In this document: positions 32,355 to 40,403 of the stretch, piece after piece
How the letters are laid out: each line of letters opens with the position of its first letter
How positions within the stretch are numbered: the stretch's first letter is position 1
Source: JAXLYX01 sp046351215
Lineage (GTDB): Bacteria > Myxococcota_A > Polyangia > Polyangiales > Houyiibacteriaceae
Direction: 5' to 3'
DNA: 64,000 bases
NCBI GenBank assembly: GCA_046351215.1
Contig: JAXLYX010000007.1
Span: 372,001-436,000 of the forward strand
The notes under the pieces: model-generated
Databases searched by the model: none
The model's input: only the letters and a program-made list of their open reading frames with translations
What the model was told of the DNA's origin: nothing
Position numbers and translations under genes: made by a program

Positions 32355-33656
32355 TCAGAACTGCGCGATCGCCGACGCGAAGATGTCGAGCTGGAGACCG
32401 CCGTTCACGTGGAACTTGTGACCCGGCTCGTCGATCGCGGAGCGGTAGTCCGGGTTCACGATGCCCGAGGTGCACGTCCCGACCTGGTCCGGATGCGTCG
32501 CCTGGTCCACGCCGGCGTTGCAGGCCGAAGCGGCGCTGATGTAGTGAGCCGTCCAGTAGACGAGGTTGCTCGCGAACGTGAACCGGACGTACTGCGCCGC
32601 CTGGAAATCGAGACCGAGCCGTCCGCCGATGCGGCCGTAGGCCTCCGTGTCGGTGATGCCCGTGAAGGGCACGGAGGCGCCCGCGGCGCACGTCGAGCCC
32701 GCCGGCACGCTCGTGCCGTTCTCGCAGTTCAGCGAGGTGAGGCCGGGATTCGCGCTCGATCCGAACGCGTCGAAGAGAGGCGAGTAGTCGCGGCCGCTCG
32801 AGACGTATTGCGACACCATGCGGAGATCGACCACGAGCCGCTGGAACCGACGCAGGTGCTCGAACGGGACGAACGCGGCGCCGAGCGTGAACTCGCCGAC
32901 GATGGGCGGGAACGTGCGCTGGTACCCGGGCAGGTTCCCGACCGGCCGGAAGGCGGGCTCGGCGCTCGTCGGGATCTCGCCCCGCGCACCGAGACCGAAG
33001 TACGGCTCGACGAAACGGTAGCGACGCGAGAGCCGCGTCTCGAAGTGCACACCCTGCGTGCCGCGCGAGATGCCGGGGTCGTTCGGACACGGGGCCGACG
33101 CGTCGCACGGCTTCATGCGGGAGCCGATCGGCGTCGTCGTGTCGACGATGAGGACCCAGTTCGGGACCTCGGGCATGCGGTTCTGATTGAGCGGCTGCCA
33201 CGCGAGGCCCGTCGTGATCACGTCGAGACCCGAGCGCTCCGGGGATCGGAACGGCGCGGCGAAGATGTCGCTCGCGGCGGCAGCGCCCGCTCCCGCCGAG
33301 ACCGTCTGGGTGTCGCTCAGCACGATCGGCAGGTACGCGAAGACCTCGAGGTCCTTGTAGATCCCGATCTCGAGCTCCAGATCGAGCGTCTGTCGCACGT
33401 GCTCGTAGCGCCCGACCGTGTCGTAGCGCTGCGAGCCCGACGGGCTCACGGCGTCACGCTGGATGTCGGCCCGATAGCGCGACCATCCGTAGCCGACGTG
33501 CAGATTCAGGTCGAACGGATCCTGATCGTCGGCGGCGTCGATGACGTTCGTATAAGGGGTCGGATCTCGCAGGATGCGGACACGGTCGTCGTCCGCGCGC
33601 GCGGGGACGGCCGAGAGCAGCGCCGCGAGCACGGCGAGAAGCGCGGTTTTCCGCAT
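32355..33656 (-). CDS. Predicted outer-membrane beta-barrel protein
   Basis: A 433-residue exported protein. The signal peptide (about 1-21, ending VPARA) is followed by a beta-strand-rich sequence with many alternating aromatic strands and the C-terminal Phe (ASAIAQF) usual for outer-membrane barrels. Three Cys pairs sit in surface-like loops ('KPCDASAPC', 'NCENGTSVPAGSTC', 'CNAGVDQATHPDQVGTC'). ATG 33656 is chosen; the upstream ATG/GTG in frame (33695) lies before the signal peptide. It is the last of three minus-strand genes. The specific porin family is not recognised. Confidence 0.75.
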   Translation of the reverse strand: MRKTALLAVLAALLSAVPARADDDRVRILRDPTPYTNVIDAADDQDPFDLNLHVGYGWSRYRADIQRDAVSPSGSQRYDTVGRYEHVRQTLDLELEIGIYKDLEVFAYLPIVLSDTQTVSAGAGAAAASDIFAAPFRSPERSGLDVITTGLAWQPLNQNRMPEVPNWVLIVDTTTPIGSRMKPCDASAPCPNDPGISRGTQGVHFETRLSRRYRFVEPYFGLGARGEIPTSAEPAFRPVGNLPGYQRTFPPIVGEFTLGAAFVPFEHLRRFQRLVVDLRMVSQYVSSGRDYSPLFDAFGSSANPGLTSLNCENGTSVPAGSTCAAGASVPFTGITDTEAYGRIGGRLGLDFQAAQYVRFTFASNLVYWTAHYISAASACNAGVDQATHPDQVGTCTSGIVNPDYRSAIDEPGHKFHVNGGLQLDIFASAIAQF

Positions 33657-33691
33657 GACGTCGCGAGGATACGGGCCCTCGCGCGCGCGGG

Positions 33692-34714
33692 TCAATCCCG
33701 GACGCCCGAACCCTGGGAAACGGCGGCGCCCTGCCCCGAGGCCGAGGCCAGGCGCCGACGGTCGGCGTCGAGTCGCTGCCGGGCCTCGGAATCGACGAGC
33801 GACGCCGCGACGAGCCGGTGGGCCAGGGCGGCGAGGGTCTCGCGGGCGCGCGTGAGCTCCTGGGCGATCCTCACACGCTCGCGCTGATCCTCGCCCGCGG
33901 CCGGGCGCCCCGGACCGGCCGGGTGCAGGAGCGTCGCGTCGAGGGCCTGCTGGCGCCGCTCGAGCCCCTCGAGCGTCTCGAGGGCCGGTCCGACCAGGGC
34001 GAGGGCCGAGGGAGCCGACGCGCCCCGGCGCGAAGGCGTCGAGGCCCGGCGCGCCCCTGCCGCATCGAGCGGGCCGGGGAGCGGCTCGCTCTCCGTGGCC
34101 TCGAACGCCATCCGGCGCCCCGCCGGCACAGGGAGGCGGAGGGGACGCCCCTCGGGCGAGCGCTCCCCCCGGGAGAGCTCGCCGAAGCCAGCGAGCACCA
34201 CCGCCGCCGCGCGCCCTCCCGCGGAGACGCTGACCACGGCCTCGAGGGAGGTCGCCGAGCCGAGCTCGCCGGCCGGCGTCGCGAGGCGGAGGGGGGAACG
34301 ACGGGAGTTCCCCTCGGCGCCGAGGATTGCCTGGACCTGGCCCACCCCGATCGCGACGGCATCCCCACCGAGATCGGTCCGCGCGGCCACGGTGCCGGGA
34401 AAGAGCACGAGGCGCGCCCCGTTCGGGAGGTCGGCCGTCACCGTCGCCTCGCCGGTCGCCAGCGGCTCGTCGAGGCTGAAGGCCGAGCCTGCCGCGACAG
34501 CCTGCCCTCCGAGCGACGCGCCGGTTCCCTCGACCGACACGATGCGGCCGAGCGAGGGTGCGGCGGGGGCCCGAGTGGGAGGGCGCGGCGCGACGGGATG
34601 CGCGGGGCGGGCCCCGGCCGGCTCGGGACGCCGCGTGGAAGGCGCCGGCGCGTCGCAGGCGACGAGCGCGAGCGCCCAGAGGAGCGGGAGCGCCCGCCCC
34701 GAAGGCGTCCTCAT
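33692..34714 (-). CDS. FecR-like domain lipoprotein
   Basis: A 340-residue lipoprotein. The lipobox ALVAC puts the acylated Cys near residue 20, followed by a Pro/Arg-rich linker. The middle (about 55-175) resembles a FecR-type domain: 'GRIVSVEGTGASLGGQAV...FSLDEPLATGEATVTADLPNGARLVLFPGTVA', then a long alpha-helical C-terminal region (about 230-335) that may form a coiled coil. ATG 34714 overlaps the stop of the phosphatase gene by 4 bp, so the two are translationally coupled. Its partner is unknown. Confidence 0.72.
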   Translation of the reverse strand: MRTPSGRALPLLWALALVACDAPAPSTRRPEPAGARPAHPVAPRPPTRAPAAPSLGRIVSVEGTGASLGGQAVAAGSAFSLDEPLATGEATVTADLPNGARLVLFPGTVAARTDLGGDAVAIGVGQVQAILGAEGNSRRSPLRLATPAGELGSATSLEAVVSVSAGGRAAAVVLAGFGELSRGERSPEGRPLRLPVPAGRRMAFEATESEPLPGPLDAAGARRASTPSRRGASAPSALALVGPALETLEGLERRQQALDATLLHPAGPGRPAAGEDQRERVRIAQELTRARETLAALAHRLVAASLVDSEARQRLDADRRRLASASGQGAAVSQGSGVRD

Positions 34715-36015
34715 GGGAGGTCGCTCGAGCCGTCGCCGGGGAGACCGAGCTCGAGCTGGGCCTGCGCCGTCCGGAGCTCGGCGCGGACCTCTCCGAGCTC
34801 GAACGACGTCGTTCGGAGGCGCTGGGCGAGGACGCCGAGGAAGCTCCAGAGGAGCTTGACCGCGACGTCGTGCTCCTTGCGCACGAGATCGAAGAAGTCC
34901 CGTCGGCGGATGCTCAGGAGCCGGCTGTCCTCGACCGCGGTGACGCTCGCGCTCCGTGGCGCCTGATCGACGAGCGCCATCTCGCCGAAATGCTGACCGG
35001 GACCGAGCGTCGTGATGTCCGCTCCGCCCGAGTGCACGCGCACCTTCCCGAGCAGCACGACGAAGAGCTCGTCCCCGTCCTCGCCCTCGTTCACCACGGC
35101 ATCGCCGGGCTTGTAGGCCTTCACGTCCGTGATGTTCAGGATCCGCACGAGCTCCTGGTACGTCACGTACCGGAAGATCGGCATCTTGTGCAGGATCTCG
35201 AGCTTGAGGTTGACCTCGCGCGCGAGCTTGTCGACGCCGCTCTCGTCGTCGGGGATCTTCACGACGACGGCGGTGATGTTGTCCTTGCCGCCGCGCTCGT
35301 TCGCGAGCGCGATCAGCCGGTCGACGAGCTCGTCCTCGGGGATCTGCTCGAAGAGCTTCGGGAGCTCGCTCTCCTCGAGGTAGCCGTGGAGGCCGTCCGA
35401 GCAGAGCAGGTACCGATCGCCCGGCAGGACGTCGAAATCGAAGACCTCGGCGTCCACGCTCTCGTAGACGCCGACCGCGCGGGTGACGGCGTTCTTGTAC
35501 TGGACCTTCTCGATCTGATCGCGCGTGAGTCGACCGCGCTTCAGCAGCTCGTTGATGAGCGAGTGGTCCTCGGTCAGCTGGTGCACCGAGCCCTGGCGGT
35601 TCAGGTAGACGCGCGAATCGCCGACGTGCGCCACGAATCCGCGGTTGCCGAGGATGAGCAGCGCGTCGAGCGTCGTGCCCATGCCGCGCTTGCTCTCGTC
35701 CTCGACGCCGACCTGGTGGACGCGCTGACAGGCGCGCTGGACGGCGCCCTCGAAGATCCGGACCACGGACTCGCGCGAGACTCCGCCATGGCCCTGCTCG
35801 AACGCCAGCAGCTGGTCCTTCTCGACGCGGAGCGCCTCCCGGACCTCGCGGCAGGTCATGGAGCTGGCGATCTCGCCGGCTGCGTGACCGCCCATGCCGT
35901 CGCAGACCACGTAGAGCCCGAGCTTGGTATCGACGAGGAAATTGTCCTCGTTCTGGTCCCGAACGCGACCAACGTCGGTCGCTTGCCACGATCGGAGGAC
36001 GCGCTCGGTCGCCAT
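34711..36015 (-). CDS. PP2C phosphatase with C-terminal cyclic-nucleotide-binding domain
   Basis: A 434-residue fusion. Residues about 5-250 form a PP2C phosphatase with metal-binding motifs RDQNED (19-24), CDGMGGH (38-44), 'GMGTTLDALLI' near 110, 'HVGDSRVYL' near 130 and 'GGKDNITAVVV' near 240. Residues about 285-400 form a cyclic-nucleotide-binding domain; the phosphate-binding cassette is GEMALVDQAPRSASV (about 344-358), with Glu and Arg in the usual positions for binding. It should dephosphorylate phospho-Ser/Thr, with cNMP modulating it (inference). The window also encodes a Ser/Thr kinase (53102-54211), but no pairing is shown. Confidence 0.92.
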   Translation of the reverse strand: MATERVLRSWQATDVGRVRDQNEDNFLVDTKLGLYVVCDGMGGHAAGEIASSMTCREVREALRVEKDQLLAFEQGHGGVSRESVVRIFEGAVQRACQRVHQVGVEDESKRGMGTTLDALLILGNRGFVAHVGDSRVYLNRQGSVHQLTEDHSLINELLKRGRLTRDQIEKVQYKNAVTRAVGVYESVDAEVFDFDVLPGDRYLLCSDGLHGYLEESELPKLFEQIPEDELVDRLIALANERGGKDNITAVVVKIPDDESGVDKLAREVNLKLEILHKMPIFRYVTYQELVRILNITDVKAYKPGDAVVNEGEDGDELFVVLLGKVRVHSGGADITTLGPGQHFGEMALVDQAPRSASVTAVEDSRLLSIRRRDFFDLVRKEHDVAVKLLWSFLGVLAQRLRTTSFELGEVRAELRTAQAQLELGLPGDGSSDLP

Positions 36016-36062
36016 GCTCCCCTGCCTTCCGTCGCGGTCGTACTACGGAGCCTCGGCCGGCG

Positions 36063-36947
36063 TCAATCGAACCCCTCGCGCCTGCGCGAGCGGCGGAGGC
36101 CGAGCCAGGCGAGGGGCAACACGAGGAGCCAGCCGGAGGCCGGCGCCGAGGCCCCGGGCGAGAGGCTGCACATGCCGTAGAAGGCCGTCCCCGTGACCGG
36201 ATCGAAGCAGTAGGGCGAGCTCCAGCGGTCGGTCTTGCCCACCCCGTCCGCGACCGTGAGGTCGATGCAGACCTGGCCCTCGAGCTGCTGCGGCGGGAGC
36301 ACGAACGCCATCGTCGTGGTGGCCCCGTAGCTCCGGCCCGAGTCGACGAGGACGGGGGCCTCGATGCCCGTGCCGCGCGAGACGTAGAGCGAGTACTCGA
36401 GGCTCGCCGTGGGCCCGTCGTCGGCCGCGCTGGTGAAGGTCACGCCGATGCGCCGTCCGCCCTCGGGCGCGTCGCAGCTCGCGTCGACCGGCGTGCTCGT
36501 CACCCGGAACTCGGGATCGCCGGGCGGGTCGGCCAGCCTCGGCGCCTGGAGATCCGTCGTCGGCCCCGTCGTGAACGCGAACGTGAACGGGACGGAGCCG
36601 GACGTGGAGCCCGTGTACTTCGTGTTGGAGAGGAAGGGCGAGGTCGGGGTGAAGAAGAGATCCCGATCCCCGACCACCTGGACGCTGCCGGGAACCACGT
36701 TCCCCATCGGGTCGCGGAGCACGACGGATTCGGTGGGCGGCTGGCCGGCGACGAAATAGCCCTCGGTGTAGCGGACGCGCACCCAGGCATCCGTCGTGAC
36801 GCCCTGCGCCCCGTCCGCCGGGAGGACCGAATCGACGCCTGGCTCCGGCGGCGCGGGGCATTCGGGGGCCGCGGCCGCCGCCGAAGGTCCGGCCGGGCCG
36901 AGCCCGAGCAGGACGAGCAATCCGAGGGTCCGAGAAGGAAGGCGCAC
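36063..36947 (-). CDS. Exported protein with MYXO-CTERM-type sorting tail
   Basis: A 294-residue exported protein: signal peptide (about 1-26), then Ig-like strands starting 'PADGAQGVTTDAWVRVRYTEGY', typical of Big_5 domains. The C-terminus has Cys (about 260, 'GMCSLSPGASAPASG'), a hydrophobic stretch 'WLLVLPLAWLGL' and the basic end RRSRRREGFD. This arrangement matches the MYXO-CTERM sorting signal used by myxobacterial surface proteins. The Ig-like and sorting-tail calls are from pattern. Confidence 0.78.
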   Translation of the reverse strand: MRLPSRTLGLLVLLGLGPAGPSAAAAAPECPAPPEPGVDSVLPADGAQGVTTDAWVRVRYTEGYFVAGQPPTESVVLRDPMGNVVPGSVQVVGDRDLFFTPTSPFLSNTKYTGSTSGSVPFTFAFTTGPTTDLQAPRLADPPGDPEFRVTSTPVDASCDAPEGGRRIGVTFTSAADDGPTASLEYSLYVSRGTGIEAPVLVDSGRSYGATTTMAFVLPPQQLEGQVCIDLTVADGVGKTDRWSSPYCFDPVTGTAFYGMCSLSPGASAPASGWLLVLPLAWLGLRRSRRREGFD

Positions 36948-37001
36948 GGCGCCAGTATGCCTCGTGAGGCCGCGATCCGCATGCTAAGGGTGCCTGCACC
37001 C

Positions 37002-37574
37002 ATGGCTCGCATCGTCCGGCCGGAGTCCGCCCCGCGCGTCGTGCCGCGCGCGCTCGTCGACGCGCGAACCGAGGCCGAGCACGTGCGGGAGGCGGCGCGC
37101 ACCGAGGGGCGGCTCCTGATCGAGGCCGCGATCGAGGAGGCCGAGCGCCGGCTCGCGGAAGCGGACGCCGAGGTCGAGGCCCTCGTGGCCGAGCGCACCG
37201 CCGCGCTCCTCGTCGAGCTCGGGGCCCGACGGAGCGCGATGCTCGACGCCGCCGAGTCGGAGCTGCTCGCCCTCGCCGGCGAGATCGCGAAACGGGCCCT
37301 CGACGAGGCCTTCGAGCTCGAGCCCGCGTTGCTCGCGCGCCACGTGGCCTCGGCCCTGGCCCACGCGCGACGAGCGCGTCGCGTCCGCCTGCGGGTCCCG
37401 CGGGGAGCGGGGGCCGAGCTCGCGTCGCGCCTGCCCGACACGCTCGAGCTCGTCGAGGACGACGCCCTCTCGGGGGGCGATTGCATCGTCGAGAGCGACG
37501 TCGGACGCGTCGATGCCCGCCTCGACGATCGCGTCGATCGCCTCGTGGCGGCGCTCGGGGGCCGGGCCCCGTGA
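37002..37574 (+). CDS. FliH/SctL-like stator protein (orphan)
   Basis: A 190-residue protein with a long Ala/Glu-rich coiled-coil region (about 25-90) and a C-terminal segment 'LSGGDCIVESDVGRVDARLDDRVDRLVAAL' that matches the C-terminal domain of the FliH/SctL/V-ATPase E family. Those proteins are the peripheral stalk of flagellar and type III secretion ATPases. No ATPase, flagellar or type III gene is next to it, so its partner is unknown. ATG 37002 is chosen; the in-frame ATG at 36957 lies closer to the divergent gene. The next gene overlaps by 4 bp (GTGA). Confidence 0.72.
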   Translation: MARIVRPESAPRVVPRALVDARTEAEHVREAARTEGRLLIEAAIEEAERRLAEADAEVEALVAERTAALLVELGARRSAMLDAAESELLALAGEIAKRALDEAFELEPALLARHVASALAHARRARRVRLRVPRGAGAELASRLPDTLELVEDDALSGGDCIVESDVGRVDARLDDRVDRLVAALGGRAP

Positions 37575-38533
37575 GCGAGCCGTCCGCGTCGCCGTCGTCG
37601 CCGTCGTCGACGCGGTACGCGCTGGCCGCGGCCCTCTTCGCCGCGACCTGCGTGACGACGCTGCACGCGGGCGCGGGCATCGTGCTCGAGCGGGCTCCGC
37701 GCGGCCTCTCCGAGGTGGTGCGGGGATGGACCTTCGCCCTCCCCTTGATGTCCATCCTGCTCTCGCACGAGCTCGGCCACTACATCGCCGCGCGCCTCCA
37801 TCGGGTCCCGGTCTCGCCGCCCTACTTCCTCCCGATCCCCGCCGAGTGGAGCCTTCTCGGGACGATGGGCGCGGTGATCCACATGCCCGATCGGATCCGC
37901 ACGCGCCGAGCCCTCTTCGACATCGGCGCGGCCGGCCCCCTCGCGGGCCTCGTGGTGGCGCTCCCCGTCCTCGCGTACGGACTCTCGATCTCCGAGGTGC
38001 GCCCGATTCCGCCGAACGGACCGGCCTACCTCCTCGAGGGTCGCTCCCTGCTCTACCTCGCCCTGCTCCGGGCGACCCACGGGACGATTCCGCCCGGTAG
38101 CGACGTCTTCCTCTCGCCTCCGGCGATGGCGGGCTGGGCCGGGCTGCTCGTCACGATGATCAACCTGATTCCCATCGGCCAGCTCGACGGAGGACACGTC
38201 GCGTACGCGCTCTTCGGCACGCGGCAGGATCGGGCGTCGACGCTCTTCCTCCGGCTCCTGCCGGGGCTCGGCATCGCCGTCGGGGCCTTCTTCGTGATCG
38301 AAGCCCTCCGGGCGGGGAAGGACCTCGAGGCCGCGCTCCCCGAGGCCGTGTGCGGCATGCCGTGGATCGTCTGGACGGCGCTCTTGCTCCTCCTCCGTCG
38401 GCTCTCCGGGCCGAGCCATCCCCGGACGGACGACGACGCGCTCGTCGGGCCGCGACGGGCCCTCGCCGTCTTCACGCTGGCGCTCTTCCCGCTGCTCTTC
38501 ATGCCCTTCTGGATGCGGGCGGTGGAACCGTAG
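37571..38533 (+). CDS. Site-2-type M50 membrane metalloprotease
   Basis: A 320-residue membrane protease with the zinc-binding HELGH motif at residues 66-70 and the second motif LDGGH at 205-209. About six hydrophobic helices are visible. Site-2 proteases cut membrane-embedded helices, often in signalling. The start is GTG 37571 overlapping the previous stop by 4 bp. There is no PDZ domain between the motifs. The substrate is unknown. It is coupled to the FliH-like gene. Confidence 0.9.
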   Translation: MSEPSASPSSPSSTRYALAAALFAATCVTTLHAGAGIVLERAPRGLSEVVRGWTFALPLMSILLSHELGHYIAARLHRVPVSPPYFLPIPAEWSLLGTMGAVIHMPDRIRTRRALFDIGAAGPLAGLVVALPVLAYGLSISEVRPIPPNGPAYLLEGRSLLYLALLRATHGTIPPGSDVFLSPPAMAGWAGLLVTMINLIPIGQLDGGHVAYALFGTRQDRASTLFLRLLPGLGIAVGAFFVIEALRAGKDLEAALPEAVCGMPWIVWTALLLLLRRLSGPSHPRTDDDALVGPRRALAVFTLALFPLLFMPFWMRAVEP

Positions 38534-38562
38534 GAAATTTCGCGGGTTCGACGAGCCGCTGT

Positions 38563-38575
38563 ACGGTCGGACCGT
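38563..38575. repeat. 13-bp inverted repeat at a start codon
   Basis: ACGGTC (38563-38568), one base, and GACCGT (38570-38575) form a perfect inverted repeat that overlaps the GTG start at 38574. It could be an operator or chance. Confidence 0.3.
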
Positions 38576-40322
38576 GCTCGGCCTCCGTCGTCCCGAAAGG
38601 CTCCTCCTGGTCCTCCTCGCCGCGTGCGCGCTCGTTCCCGCGGCGCGCGTGCGTGCGTGGACCGAAGCCGGTGTCTCGTCGGTGCTCGCGACGGTGAGCG
38701 CACGCGCGGACGGGCACGTCCACGTCCGCATGGATCTCACCGTCGCCGTGCGCGGCGGCGTGCTCCGCGAGCTCGAGATCGCGGGCCTCGATCCGGACCT
38801 CGTGCTCGACGGCTCGGTCTCCACCGTGCTCGTCGGGCTCGATGGCTCGTCGTACCGCCCCGAGGTCGCGCCCAACCCCGCGGGTCGCGTGCTCTTCGCC
38901 TTCCCGGGCCGCGACGGTCCGCACCGCGGCACCTACCGCATGGCCTTCGCCTACGACGCCGAGCTCGGCCAGAGGGCCACGGCGACGCAGGAGGACGGCC
39001 GCGTGCGCTTCACGTGGACGTTGCCCGGATGGCAGACCGGCCTCGACGGGGTCTCCGTGATCGTCGATGCGCCCCCCCATGCCGAGCTCGCGAGCGCCGA
39101 CGTGCCCGAGGACGGCGTCGAGGCGCGCACGGAAGCGAGCGCGAACGGCGTGCGCTTCACGTTCCGGAGGCCGCACCTGCCGCGCACGCTCGCGTGGCCC
39201 GTCTCCTTCGTCCTTCCCCGCGCCGACGTGCCGGCCGCCCTGCGCGGCGAGGTCCGCCGTACGGGACGCGTCGCGCTGCGCTCGAGCGCCGAGGGCGCCG
39301 AAGACGAGCGCACCGGCCGGATCCTGGCCGCGCTCCTCGCGCTCGCCGCGATCCTCAAGCGAATGGCCTGGAATCGCGCGGTGCGGCTTCGCGAGGCCTC
39401 GAGCGAGCCCCTCGTCCCGCTGATCCCGAACGGCCTCGTCCACGCGGTCTTCGTCGCCGCGGCCGCCGGGCTCGCGGTCCATTTCTGGGCCCGGATGCCC
39501 GAGGTGGCCTTCGCCGCCCTCGCGAGCGTCGTGCTCGTGGGGATCCCCCGCTCGGCGCGACGCACGCGCGCGAGCCGCCTCGGCGGCTTCCGCCCGGCCA
39601 CGCAGGACGACCTCCGTCGCGCGCGCCGCGCTTCCTGGTCCGGCCACCTCGAGCCCCTCGCCTTCTTCGATCTCCGCGAGCCCGCGGGCTGGGCCGTGCT
39701 CGGCGCGCTCGCGTACGGCCTGCTCCGCATGGAGCTCCTCGCGGGTCCGGCGCCCCGCGACGCCGCCTTCACGACCTGGCACGGCCTGGTCCTGCTCGTC
39801 TGTCTCTTCGCCTCGGGCTCGCGCGCGAACCTCCCCTCGACGGCTCTCGAGCGCCTCGACGGCCTCCGCCGCACGGCCGAGAAGCTCCGCCTGCCGTCGA
39901 CGGCCGAAGCGCCGATGGCGATCGCGCTCGCCGTGCACTGCGATGCCCACGGCGACCTCCAGGACGCCCGCATCCGCCTCGTGACGCCGCACCGGCTACC
40001 GGGGCTCGTACGCCTCGACGTCGTGCTCGTCGATCGGCTCTCGCTCGGCGGCTACACGCGCGTGCCGAGCTGGCTCGCCGTCGTGCGTTCCGGCACCGAG
40101 GCGGACCGCGCGCTCCAGGCGACGGCGACCGCGATGCGCACGCAGAAGGCCCCGGGCGGACGCCGCGCGCGTCTGCTCGACTTCGACCGCCGCGCCCACG
40201 ACGTCCTCGGCCGCCTCACGGCGCCTCCGACCTCGTCCGCGCCGAGCACGCGGCCCGTCGAGAGCGACGCGGACGTTCCTTCGACCTCGCTCGAGCTGCC
40301 CGTCTCCGGCCTCGTGCAGTGA
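38574..40322 (+). CDS. Large membrane protein, DUF2207-like
   Basis: A 582-residue protein: signal peptide (about 1-28), an N-terminal extracytoplasmic beta domain (about 29-225) with repeated 'RMDLTVAVRGGVLRELEIAGLDP'-type strands, then hydrophobic helices near 240-262, 285-325 and 375-420, and a C-terminal cytoplasmic domain. The architecture resembles DUF2207-type membrane proteins, but this is inference. GTG 38574 is taken as start. A bidirectional hairpin follows the gene at 40370-40395. Confidence 0.6.
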   Translation: MLGLRRPERLLLVLLAACALVPAARVRAWTEAGVSSVLATVSARADGHVHVRMDLTVAVRGGVLRELEIAGLDPDLVLDGSVSTVLVGLDGSSYRPEVAPNPAGRVLFAFPGRDGPHRGTYRMAFAYDAELGQRATATQEDGRVRFTWTLPGWQTGLDGVSVIVDAPPHAELASADVPEDGVEARTEASANGVRFTFRRPHLPRTLAWPVSFVLPRADVPAALRGEVRRTGRVALRSSAEGAEDERTGRILAALLALAAILKRMAWNRAVRLREASSEPLVPLIPNGLVHAVFVAAAAGLAVHFWARMPEVAFAALASVVLVGIPRSARRTRASRLGGFRPATQDDLRRARRASWSGHLEPLAFFDLREPAGWAVLGALAYGLLRMELLAGPAPRDAAFTTWHGLVLLVCLFASGSRANLPSTALERLDGLRRTAEKLRLPSTAEAPMAIALAVHCDAHGDLQDARIRLVTPHRLPGLVRLDVVLVDRLSLGGYTRVPSWLAVVRSGTEADRALQATATAMRTQKAPGGRRARLLDFDRRAHDVLGRLTAPPTSSAPSTRPVESDADVPSTSLELPVSGLVQ

Positions 40323-40369
40323 GGCCGGTGCGGGTCGTCCGCTCGGTGCCGGCCGATGGAGGCTCGGCC

Positions 40370-40395
40370 CGGGGGCGTCCGCAGGGGCGCCCCCG
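40370..40395. terminator. Bidirectional hairpin between convergent genes
   Basis: CGGGGGCG and CGCCCCCG form an 8-bp stem with a 10-base loop in the 81-bp gap between the convergent membrane-protein and OmpA genes. A second pairing, GGCCGG (40323-40328) with CCGGCC (40349-40354), precedes it. There is no long T-run. Confidence 0.5.
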
Positions 40396-40403
40396 AGACG
40401 CTC

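Noticed and set aside
33657..33695. Longer N-terminus for the outer-membrane protein
   Set aside because: The extra 13 residues precede a complete signal peptide, and would overlap the upstream gene's stop.
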